A DNA stretch of 64,000 nucleotides from assembly GCF_037102585.1 (NCBI RefSeq), contig NW_027043820.1, positions 434,001 through 498,000 of the forward strand, read 5' to 3'. The stretch is from Saccharomycopsis crataegensis (Eukaryota; Ascomycota; Saccharomycetes; Ascoideales; Saccharomycopsidaceae). Made by a program: the position numbers and the translations under genes. Positions within the stretch are counted from its first letter, which is position 1; every line of letters starts with the position of its first letter. The notes under the pieces were generated by a model. That model made no database searches. It saw only the letters and a program-made list of their open reading frames with translations, and had not been told where the DNA came from. Of this stretch, positions 20,520 through 29,921 are shown piece after piece.

Positions 20520-23500
20520 TGTTGAGTTGACAATCCAAAGTCATATATTGGGTTTTGTACAGATGGCTCAACGGTTAACACGGGTATCAATGTGTTGAAT
20601 AGATCCTGGGTTCGAGTCTCGGATAAGACGGTTTATTTACCATGGCTGAGCAATATATAATCTGCATGTGATTATGACTCAGCCTAATAATTAGTCATTG
20701 TGCATATGATTAATCATCTAGAATGTTCTAGATGGATGTATGATTACAAATCATATATATTGGTCTTATTATAAATATGGGGCCTCTCCCCATAGTTTAA
20801 GTTTATATTTTGTTATTTAAATAGTTAGTTAGTTAAGAAGAATAAGAATAATAACAAGGATAGTTTGATAGTATTTGTTATTGGTAATGACTACTGTAAC
20901 TAGGGTTACAAAACTTCAACAGGTTATGAGTTCAAATGCTCTTACTTCGTTTGCTGCTGATGAAAAGTTGAAAGGTTCATCAAACTTCTATGATTGGTTT
21001 ACATTGATCAGTGTCAAGATGAAGATGAAAGGTCTTGGGTTATATGCTTATTTGATCAATGGGGAAACTGGAACTGATGGTCTGGAAGACCTCAACGAAG
21101 TTGCGCAATTGGTTGCTGCTATGGATGAAATTATTTCTACAGTTGTTTTCAATAGTATCACAGGCGCTGCGTTAACTAAGGCCTCGGAATTCGATGGTAC
21201 CGGCAGAAACTTGTTTATGTTTCTCAAGGAGGCCTATGGTACTTTGACTGTTACCAATGCTGTGGGAATTATTTGTGATTTAATGGACAACAAATGGTTG
21301 AAAACTAAAGAAGGAAAAGTGGAACACTTTATTGATGCTTTTAATCATTTTAAAAACACGGTTGGTAAGATGGACGGAACCACGGTCCTTTGTGCGTTAT
21401 TTTTGGGCTTAGGTCAAAAGGCTGGATTTGGTAACAGCCTTTCTAGAGAAGTCATGACTGCGTATGAATCTAGAAACGGCAGAACAGTTGGTAATGTTGA
21501 TCTCGGTCTTGTTCAAGATTTAACAAGAGAGATCATTGGAGATAAAAGTATTGCGTCAACTAGTATTGAGAGTCCGGAACCGGTTTTCGCCACCAAGAAG
21601 TAATACAAGTGCTTCAATTGTGGGAAGCCTGGACATTTCAGAAGAGATTGCAAGGCTCCTAAGAGAGAGAAATTAATTGGCGATGGTAGGAATCCGTCAC
21701 CATCGTGGTATGCATTTATGGGAATGCATGGTAACAACTCCAGGGTGTATTTTGATTCAGGTGCCTCGCAACATATCTTAAACAATAAGAGCTTGTTCAA
21801 GACGATCAGACCGTTTGGAGGAGAGATCTCCGGGATTGATGGCGGTGGTGTTGCTGTTGCAGGTATTGGGTCTGCGGAGTTCAAATTACGTGATAATACC
21901 AATATTGAAATCAAAGATGCTTATTATGTTCCAGACTCAAAAGCCAACTTGATTTCAGTTTCCAAGGCTACTCTGAATGGTGCGAAATTATTGTTTGAAG
22001 GAAACAAAGTGAAAATGTATCCGGAAATGAAGGTTATTGGTACCAAGGATCCTCTGATGAATGGGCTTTACAGATTATCTACTGATGCTAATGGTGTTGC
22101 TTTTAACAGTATTGATAAGGGTGGTCTCTGGCACCAAAGACTCGGACACCCAAGTGCTAATATTTTACAGAAAGCTAACAAAATGTTTAAGCTTGTTAAA
22201 GGGAAAATCTTGGGTGACAATGCTGTTATTCGATGCGACTGTTGCCTTGCTGCTAAAGGAACAGTCCAAAAACCAAAGTTGGGTCATGGTTCTAAACCTA
22301 AGAGACCATTGGAATTGTTGCATATGGATGTTTGTGGTCCTTTTAGCTATGGCTCGATTGATTCGAGTGCCTACTTTCTTACGATAGTAGATGGATATGC
22401 CAAGTATGTGGAAACTCGATGCTTAACTCAAAAGTCCGAGTGCACGGCTCAGATTATTGACTTCATAAACTACTCTGAGACAATGTTCAAGTCACAAGGA
22501 AAAGACTTTAGAGTTGGAACCATAAGAACTGATAATGGTGGAGAATTCATTACAGGCCAATTGCACGCGTTCTTGCGACGAAAAGGAATTGCTCATGAGT
22601 TGACGGTGCCACACCATAGTTATCAGAATGGTGTTGCTGAAAGAATGAATCGGACCATTCAAGATAAAACAAGATCTTTGATGATTGGGGCATCCATGCC
22701 TGCGAAATTTTGGCCAGAGGCAGTTCGTACTGCTGCTTATTTGACCAACAGAACACCATCCCGAGTGATTGGTTTTCAGACTCCGTATCGTCGTTGGTTT
22801 GGTTATAATCCAGGACTTGATCATCTTCGTTGTTTTGGTTGTATTGGATATGTTGTTGTTCCCCATAAATTGAGATATGGGAAACTTGGTGCTACTTCGA
22901 AAATGTGTGTTATGCTTGGGTATGATAGAAATCGGTGTGCTTATAGGATGTTTGATCCCGAAGCAAATAGAGTTGTTACGGCTGCCCAAGTGAACTTCGA
23001 TGAGTCAAGATATTATTTTCAAGATGGAAAGAAGTCCTCCACTGTTGCACCAGAAGAAAGGATTGGAATTTCTGGCGGAGGAGGGGGAGGTATCATTGGT
23101 GGAATATCTGCTGCTCCAATTATTATGAATGATGATTTGGTTGATATTGATGTTGGTAGTAGAAATGGCTCTGCATACCATGATGATGAAACTACGTCCC
23201 AAATCTCAGTTGATGATGCAAGCATGGTATCTGAAAGTGATGCACCTGATAAAGACATTGAAATGTCCATTGTGGAAACCGAGGATTATGGTAATGGACA
23301 ATTGATACCTTCAAGAATTGATGATGATGTTTTTAAGTTGGTTACTGCTACGAAAAGAAAAAGGTCATCAGGTGCTAGACCGAAGGAAAGCAAAGAGATA
23401 ACTAAGAGGAATCCATTTGGTATTTTGGCTGAAATAGAGGAGCCTGATACCCTCAGCTCTGATTCAGAGAGGGAAACTACCATTGCCAAACCACAAAGAA

Positions 23501-25678
23501 AGAAATTCAGAAACTCAAGGAAATCAGAAGAGTTGGCCTCGTTTGTTCCAAATGGTAGTAATGATGATTTGGTGGTTTCGGAAATTGAGCCTCACATTGA
23601 AGAGCCTAGTGATTGTGATGAGGAATCAGAACTGAATGATGATACCAAAAGCAAGTTGTTAGAATACAAACCTGTGAATTACGTTGCTACATGCTTCATG
23701 GCTGGTGAAGCTGACGCTATATCTGGAGGAACTGATGTTCCTGGAAACTACAAGGAAGCTATGAAGAGCGATGAAAGAGTGGAATGGAAGCGCGCTTGTG
23801 ACGAAGAAATAGCTGCTCACAAGGAGAATTCCACTTATGAATTGGTCGAGTTGCCGAAAGGAAGAAAGCCAATTACATGTCGTTGGGTCTTTGCAAAGAA
23901 AGATAACGGAGTCTTCAAGGGAAGACTTGTTGCTCGAGGATTCACACAGGTGAAGGGTATTGACTACAATGAGACATTCTCACCTGTGGTGCGTTATGAA
24001 TCTATCAGGTTGATGTTGAGTATTGCAGCTAAGAATGGAATGGCAGTTCATCAGATGGATGTTAAAACTGCGTTCCTCAATGGTTTCCTTCAAGAAGAAT
24101 TATACATGACTCAGCCAGAAGGGTATGTGGTTAAGGGAAAAGAAACCAGCGTCTTGAGGTTGAAGAAAAGCTTGTATGGATTAAAACAAGCCCCGTTAGT
24201 GTGGAATGAAAGAATCCACAGTGTATTGTCGTCGCTTGGTTTTGTTAGAAACGGTGCTGAATATTGTTTGTACTCAAGAAAGTCTGAAAAGTCATTTGTG
24301 ATGGTTGCCCTCTATGTTGACGACTTATTGATAGCTGGTACCTCAGATTTTGCTATTGGAAAAGTCAAATCTGAATTGATGAATGTTTTCAAGATGAAAG
24401 ACTTGGGAGTTGTCAAGAAATTTTTAGGCATGAATATTTCTCAAGATGATGGTGGTATCAACATGAGTTTGAAGGACTACATTGGTTCCATGTTGAAGGA
24501 ATTTGGAATGGAGAATTGCAACCACGATAAGACGCCTACAATTTCTGGCCAAGAACTTACGTTGGTGGATGCCAATGCTGAAACATGTGATGCTACAGCC
24601 TATAGATCTTTAGTTGGAAAATTGTTGTTTGCTGCCAATACTGTTAGGAGCGATATTAGTTATATCGTCGGTGTTTTATCAAGATATCTCAAGGAGCCAA
24701 AGGAGGTTCATTACAAGGCAGCTAAAAGAGTGTTGAGATATTTGAAAGGTACAAAAGAATTAGGTATAAGATATGAGGCTGGAGATAAAGGAGATGGTGA
24801 ACTAGTTGGATATTGTGATGCTGACTGGGCTGGAGATAAGTCAGACAGAAAGTCTACTACTGGGTTTGTGTTCAAATATGCCAATGGTGCAATAACATGG
24901 AGGTCCAAGAAACAAGCAACGGTTGCTCTTTCTACAGCTGAAGCAGAATATATGTCTCTCAGCGAAGGTGTGAAAGAGGCATTGTGGTTGAAACAGGTCT
25001 TTGAGGAGTTTGGCCTCAACACTGGTGCAGTGAAGATTTATGATGATAACCAGGGGTGTATTGAAATGGCCAAACATCCAGCTTTCCATCACCGTACCAA
25101 ACATATTGATATCAGGACTCATTTCATCAGGGATCACATTGGATCTGGGACAATTGATTTGCAATACCTTAATACTGGAATCATGGTTGCTGACATGTTC
25201 ACTAAAGGTCTTGCTGCTCCTCAATTCATAGAGCTAAGAAAGCTTTGTGGTATGGTGACTTTGAATTGAGAGAGGGTGTTGAGTTGACAATCCAAAGTCA
25301 TATATTGGGTTTTGTACAGATGGCTCAACGGTTAACACGGGTATCAATGTGTTGAATAGATCCTGGGTTCGAGTCTCGGATAAGACGGTTTATTTACCAT
25401 GGCTGAGCAATATATAATCTGCATGTGATTATGACTCAGCCTAATAATTAGTCATTGTGCATATGATTAATCATCTAGAATGTTCTAGATGGATGTATGA
25501 TTACAAATCATATATATTGGTCTTATTATAAATATGGGGCCTCTCCCCATAGTTTAAGTTTATATTTTGTTATTTAAATAGTTAGTTAGTTAAGAAGAAT
25601 AAGAATAATAACAAGGATAGTTTGATAGTATTTGTTATTGGTAATGACTACTGTAACTAGGGTTACAAAACTTCAACA
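20520..25678 (+). mobile_element. Copia-B, Ty1/copia LTR retrotransposon (fossil, young)
   Basis: LTRs 20520-20921 and 25277-25678 (402 bp each, apparently identical), target duplication TAATG on both sides, inserted into LINE-2 ORF2. PBS GGTTATGAG right after the 5' LTR matches the initiator-Met anticodon region; PPT GAGAGAGGG precedes the 3' LTR. Parts in order: Gag, CCHC knuckle, protease (FDSGASQHIL), integrase (LWHQRLGHPS; TDNGGEF), RT (YVDDLL), RNase H (DADWAGD). About one break; otherwise open to the 3' end. Identical LTRs suggest a recent insertion. Single gag-pol frame. Confidence 0.93.
20563..20641 (+). repeat. 79-bp tRNA-like insert in LTR-B
   Basis: Bounded by ATGGCT direct repeats (20563-20568 and 20642-20647). 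It contains an A-box-like TGGCTCAACGG and a B-box-like GGTTCGAGTCT 45 bp apart, with a CTGGG/CTCGG T-arm, but a poor acceptor and anticodon stem. Absent from the older LTR-B at 1421. Repeated in the 3' LTR at 25320-25398. Confidence 0.7.
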
Positions 25679-25683
25679 TAATG

Positions 25684-26550
25684 TTCGGTCAATCTTGAGT
25701 CTAATCTTGTTCTGTGGCTGAAGATCAAAGGTTATATTGGGGGATGTCTGGGGAATGGAAACCTGAACCTGGAGAAAGTAATGGTCAGACGTCCCGATTA
25801 CCGACTTTAGGTGAGTAGAGTGAACTAGCTGGGTTGCTAGAACTCGGTCAATGTTGGTGTTATAGATGGTAGTATGGCCTTTGATTATTGTTTCAGACAT
25901 GAAGTTCTGTTGGATAAACATCTTAGTTTGTCGGTTGTCAGCAACTGGTTCGTGGATATTGAAGTCCCCGGCTATGATATGATGTTCGTGGACCTTGAAG
26001 CTATGGAAATCGATTCCACGTTGGGCATGATTATAAATTGAGCTGACATGCCATTCGTCATGTTTGCTGGTAACTTTAATGGTAGTAGAGAACTTATCCT
26101 GGTGGATCACTTGGACAATGTGGCTTTGGAGAATATCTTTATGTACTAGTATGGCTGTATAAGAATAGTTATCCAGGGTCACTAGAGCTGGAAGTTCCCG
26201 TTTTCTATTGTTTTTTGTGGTTTTTGAGTTTTTGCCTGAGGCATTTTTTCCTGGGATTTCTGACTTTTCTGATTTTTTTGGGGATTTTCTGGTTCTTTTG
26301 AGGATTTTTTTTGGGGATTTTCTGGGGAAGTATCTTCTGGCTTTAGTGACGCAATGGAATAGCCTTGAGGAATTGATATTGTTCGTTTAATTGGAAGCTC
26401 TTGTAGGCATAAAAAGTTCATTTTCTGGAGAGCACCGAGTTCCAGAAGATGATCGAGAGCGTCATACTTTTTGTTGAGGTTGTATGACGCTATGGTATAA
26501 TTCGTTGCAGGTATGTCTATGGAAATAGAAGAATCAGCCTCCCTGATCAT
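25684..26550 (-). pseudogene. LINE-2 ORF2, endonuclease part, frameshifted
   Basis: N-terminal APE-like endonuclease of LINE-2. ATG 26550 overlaps the ORF1 stop as ATGA, a stop-restart arrangement. Visible: ASYNLNKKYD, catalytic E in LCLQELP, then a low-complexity Lys/Pro/Gln/Ser insert (about 26310-26190), DFNIH in IIAGDFNIHEP, and GTSDHYFLQ (SDH). The insert is rich in A-runs and the frame changes by one base there, before the SYTAILVHKDIL block. The ORF is cut by Copia-B at 25679-25683 (duplicated TAATG). Confidence 0.85.
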
Positions 26551-29156
26551 TGATAAAGCACTCCTGACGACTCTGCAGGAGTGGAGGCTTCTGTATTGCC
26601 AGGGTGTCCTGGCTTGGGTGGTGCTGCTTTGTAATTCGATGTGGTACTTCTAGAGGCTTTTTGTGAAGAGCTTTTGTTAGCAACAATTTGGTACTTGTTG
26701 ACTTGACAAAAATTCATCTTCAAACCTCCGTTGTTTTGAAGTGTTTCCCAGTCTTCCTTATTGACTGTTACCATTATGGAGCATTGACCTCCTTGTCTTT
26801 CTTTAACCTTATGCCAATTTCTAATAGATGGAGGGAATTGGCATTTGATATTATTCTCTTGTTCTATCATCTGTTGTATTTCCTGTCTTGAGAAAGTGGT
26901 CAAGAGTCTGTTGTGGCTTACAGCCCAAAGATTGACCTGATGGTATAGGATTCTAATAAAAGGATCCGAATTTACCACTTTGTATGAAGAGGAAAATTCA
27001 CTGTTCTTCAAAAAATCTTTCGAACTTGATTGGAATCTAATTTTCGATGAAATTGTGGTGCCAAGGTTTATGGCATCAGAACACAAGTTCTTGATATTGT
27101 TGAGATGTTGTGCCATATTTGAGTTGGAGAAAGCCTCTCCGTTCTTTTGGACCACCACATATTGTGTTGGCGAAGGTCTTGTGGTACCTTTGAGGGGTTT
27201 TGGAGCTATCTTCTTATTAAGCTTCGGTAAAGTGAATGGCTTCTTTGCCTCAGCTGAGGCTATAGCCCCCAAAAGTTTGGTTTCCAATTTCTTTAGTTCC
27301 TTTGGAGTAACTAAATTCTGATCCACTATAGAGTTGACTTTGGTGTCTGTGGTACTGGATTTATCTCTCAATCCCTTAATTTCTTTCTTGATTACGTTGA
27401 TGTTGAAGAAATTCTTATCAACTGTATCTTTCAAACCTTGAAAAGATTTTTTTGTGGTCTTGTCTGATATCATTTCATTGCCAATATTTATCAACTGATC
27501 TATATTTTTATCATGGGACTTAATTTTCTTGGAATGACTCTTCACTGTCGTTTCCAAGCTGTTAGATTCTTTTTTAAGCCTAGATATATATGAAGTGATT
27601 AATTTGATGTCTTGGTTTGTGACCTTTGTTTCAGATGTAGTTTCATTTTCATTCGTTTTGATTGCATCCAAGTTGTTTGAAACGTTGACTGAAAGGTCCT
27701 TTAGCCTTAAACCCAAAGTGTCTGATTCCTTTTTGATATCAGTAATCTGTGATTTGATTGATTTAATATCTTGGGTGGTGTCATTCATAGTTGATGAATT
27801 TTTATGTTCATTCACTTTCATTGTCACCATGGATTCTTTAACTTCATCAGATAGTTTCTCAATTCTAATTGCGTGGTTCAAAGTATCTTGGTGTCTAAAG
27901 TCATTTTCAGTCTTAATGTTTTTTATGATCAAGCCATTTTTTTCAAGATTGGTTGAAAATTCGTTGATCTTGGATTGGAATTCTGAGTTGATCATCTCCA
28001 CTTGGTTGGTTTTCTCAGCCAATTTTGTAGCTTGTAGTTCAAGAGAGGTCATTTTAGCAGACATTTCAGAGTTTGCGGAAACCATTGTGGTATGTTTGTT
28101 ATCCATATCCTTGGTGTTATTCATCATGGATTCGTTCAATTCATTGACTTTAGTCATCACCTCTTCATTTCTTGTTTCAAGATCATCCTTCATTAACTTC
28201 ATTTTATCATTTTGGTCCTTTACATACTTCTCCGTAGATTTGGATATCCTGCTGTCAAACTTTGGTTCCAAGTTTTCGAAAACCATCGGGGTCAATTTCG
28301 AGACCATGAAGGCAAGGTCGAGTTCATTTTTCATCTCTTGATCTTCTGTCTCACTAAAATCTGCATGATCAAGGTTTGTCGGACGCATGTCTTTTGATGA
28401 TAAATCTGATTGTACTTTGGTAACAGACTCTTTCATTTTCCCTAAGTCTGTTTCAATATTAACAATCTTGTTATCTAATTCCTGAATAGCAATATCTGGA
28501 GTGGTGAATCCACCATCGCTTAAAGGAATAGAAATACTCGAGTCAATGGTCTGTTTAATTTCATTGCATTCGGCTGCGCATTTAGCGTCAACGTTGGCGA
28601 TCTTCTCATGTATTGTCTGCATTATGCTTGCATTATCCGCAGCTGTTTTGTTAGAGTTCATCATGTCAGTCTCTAACATTTCGATTTTCAGCTTGGTAGA
28701 AGCATGTTGCAAATTTATGGCTTGGAAGGCATTAGCACAGTCTTTTCTCAATTTAAGTATTTCTGTAGTATTCTGTTGGATTATGCCGCTGTCACATGGG
28801 CCGCTTGAAAAATTTTCAATTGGAGAAGAGGAAATGACAGGGGTTAAGAAAGAGTCTAATCTGGCGCTAAGTGACACCACTAAGGTCTCTAATTGGGAAA
28901 ATTTGGCTTGCAATTCGCTAAAGTCACTGTCTTTTTCCTCCTTCTTCTTGAAACGATCATCTAAAACGATTGCAAACTTATCAAATTGGCTAAAAGTCTT
29001 ATCTGGCTTTCTGAGATGAGGGAAAACATGTTCTTCCAAATACTTGAACGCTCCGCTATTTTGGGTTGCCTTATGTGGTGCAGAAGGTAGATCCCACTCA
29101 AGAGAGCTTCGGAAGTCTTCGATATGTCTTTCTTTATCGTTAACGTCGTCACTCAT
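26547..29156 (-). CDS. LINE-2 ORF1 (long coiled-coil protein)
   Basis: Intact 869-codon ORF from ATG 29156 (MSDDVNDKERHIED). A short N-terminal region is followed by roughly 550 residues dominated by heptad-like Leu/Ile/Met spacing and Asn/Lys/Glu/Asp-rich helices (KMKESVTKVQSDL, LSDEVKESMVTMKVNE), that is, an extended coiled coil; a basic linker (KLNKKIAPKPLKGTTRP) and a folded-looking C-terminus follow. No zinc knuckle is seen, unlike LINE-1 ORF1. By position and by its ATGA overlap with the endonuclease it is ORF1; coiled-coil trimerisation with RNA binding is the known role in L1-type elements, here inferred. Much longer than usual LINE ORF1 proteins. Confidence 0.82.
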   Translation of the reverse strand: MSDDVNDKERHIEDFRSSLEWDLPSAPHKATQNSGAFKYLEEHVFPHLRKPDKTFSQFDKFAIVLDDRFKKKEEKDSDFSELQAKFSQLETLVVSLSARLDSFLTPVISSSPIENFSSGPCDSGIIQQNTTEILKLRKDCANAFQAINLQHASTKLKIEMLETDMMNSNKTAADNASIMQTIHEKIANVDAKCAAECNEIKQTIDSSISIPLSDGGFTTPDIAIQELDNKIVNIETDLGKMKESVTKVQSDLSSKDMRPTNLDHADFSETEDQEMKNELDLAFMVSKLTPMVFENLEPKFDSRISKSTEKYVKDQNDKMKLMKDDLETRNEEVMTKVNELNESMMNNTKDMDNKHTTMVSANSEMSAKMTSLELQATKLAEKTNQVEMINSEFQSKINEFSTNLEKNGLIIKNIKTENDFRHQDTLNHAIRIEKLSDEVKESMVTMKVNEHKNSSTMNDTTQDIKSIKSQITDIKKESDTLGLRLKDLSVNVSNNLDAIKTNENETTSETKVTNQDIKLITSYISRLKKESNSLETTVKSHSKKIKSHDKNIDQLINIGNEMISDKTTKKSFQGLKDTVDKNFFNINVIKKEIKGLRDKSSTTDTKVNSIVDQNLVTPKELKKLETKLLGAIASAEAKKPFTLPKLNKKIAPKPLKGTTRPSPTQYVVVQKNGEAFSNSNMAQHLNNIKNLCSDAINLGTTISSKIRFQSSSKDFLKNSEFSSSYKVVNSDPFIRILYHQVNLWAVSHNRLLTTFSRQEIQQMIEQENNIKCQFPPSIRNWHKVKERQGGQCSIMVTVNKEDWETLQNNGGLKMNFCQVNKYQIVANKSSSQKASRSTTSNYKAAPPKPGHPGNTEASTPAESSGVLYQ

Positions 29157-29228
29157 GGTTGGTTACGAGCTTGGTTATAACCCGTGACTAACTACATCTA
29201 GTATAGTCGCATTGTAATATAACAACAA

Positions 29229-29568
29229 TGTTACAATCAGTGTGCAAGGGCACACTAGATTCTGGAATCAAGTGGAGATTACAGGCAATATTTTATATCC
29301 AAAGAGACTTGTCTTTCCTAAACTAAATCAAGGTCAAAACTAAAGGAATGTTGAATCCTTAAATAAATAAAATGATTGAAACTAATAATGGGGTGTTGGA
29401 CCCGTTCTGGGAATAAAAGGCTAAACATAAGGCGATACGACAAGGATAAGAGATAAGCGGTGGGACATAAGGTGATACCTTGATGAGGTAATGCCGATCA
29501 TGGGTTCCGTATGGTACCATACCGATGGTAACCAGGACACAACCTAAGGATGATCCCATAATATAACA
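29229..29568 (+). repeat. solo LTR-E
   Basis: 340 bp, TGTTACAATCAG...ATAATATAACA, with target duplication AACAA (29224-29228 and 29569-29573). It landed on the last base of the gypsy LTR, 14 bp upstream of tRNA-Tyr. The parent element is not represented in this window. Confidence 0.92.
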
Positions 29569-29582
29569 AACAAGTAGATCTG

Positions 29583-29668
29583 CTCTTGGTGGCCAAGTTG
29601 GTAAGGCATCGGACTGTAAAGTTCCTGCAATAATCCGCAGATCGGGTGTTCGAATCACCCCCAAGAGA
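29583..29668 (+). tRNA. tRNA-Tyr(GTA) with 13-nt intron
   Basis: Acceptor CTCTTGG/CCAAGAG, A box TGGCCAAGTTGG, T arm GGGTG-TTCGAAT-CACCC, loop CTGTAAA giving anticodon GTA. A 13-nt intron lies after the base following the anticodon, as in yeast tRNA-Tyr. T-rich terminator AATTTTTT follows. The spliced anticodon arm matches the Copia-C primer site over 14 nt. Confidence 0.95.
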
Positions 29669-29801
29669 ATTTTTTGCAATCGACACTTACTAATTGTAAT
29701 CTCTGATGCTTATGGTGTTACTCTATTATTGATAGAGTGATTTCTTTTTTTATTCGTACCATTTTACTTTAATTATTCATAGCAATTTTTTTCTATTAAC
29801 G
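29669..29801. other. spacer with a mariner-end remnant
   Basis: ATTCGTACCATTTTACTTTAATTATTCAT (about 29751-29780) resembles the inner part of the mariner terminal repeats, so it may be a short relic of an earlier insertion. Nothing else recognised. Confidence 0.4.
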
Positions 29802-29921
29802 TTGAAATGTAGCTTTAAGTGAAGTGCAAGCTCTAATAGTTTGACTTTGTTTATCACTTAACTTAAGGGTATGTCATGTGATTTTGTTATATGTGCGGGT
29901 TACTTTCAGATAGCACAAGTA

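Larger units (their letters stand above)
16815..29177 (-). mobile_element. LINE-2 (second, divergent non-LTR element), split by Copia-B
   Basis: Minus-strand LINE of about 7.2 kb after removing Copia-B. 5' leader only ~21 nt (29177-29157), ORF1 29156-26547, ORF2 from 26550 to about 18075, then ~1.2 kb of non-coding sequence and a T12 run (A-tail) at 16815-16826. A second T22 run at 18052-18073 may be the true LINE-2 tail, in which case 16815-18051 is a separate 5'-truncated LINE placed tail-to-head. RT motifs (GIPQGSPLSPLLF, YMDD) differ from L1 and recall the Jockey/I/CR1 type; clade not settled. Confidence 0.85.
16670..29224 (+). repeat. solo gypsy LTR (LTR-G) split by LINE-2
   Basis: Left piece 16670-16814 (TGTTGTAGTATGG... 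to ATCAATCCTA), right piece 29178-29224 (TAACCCGTGACTAAC... to GTAATATAACA). The two match the 204-bp LTRs of the gypsy element at 32783-42443 and are separated exactly by LINE-2. Without later insertions, its left edge lies 9 bp from tRNA-Trp and its right edge 13 bp from tRNA-Tyr, with no matching 5-bp repeat. Confidence 0.88.

Noticed and set aside
20563-20641. Functional tRNA gene in LTR-B
   Set aside because: T arm is plausible, but acceptor and anticodon stems are poor and no terminator follows.
27595-28341. 248-codon plus-strand ORF with hydrophobic stretches
   Set aside because: Antisense shadow of the intact LINE-2 ORF1 coiled coil, whose codon pattern produces it.
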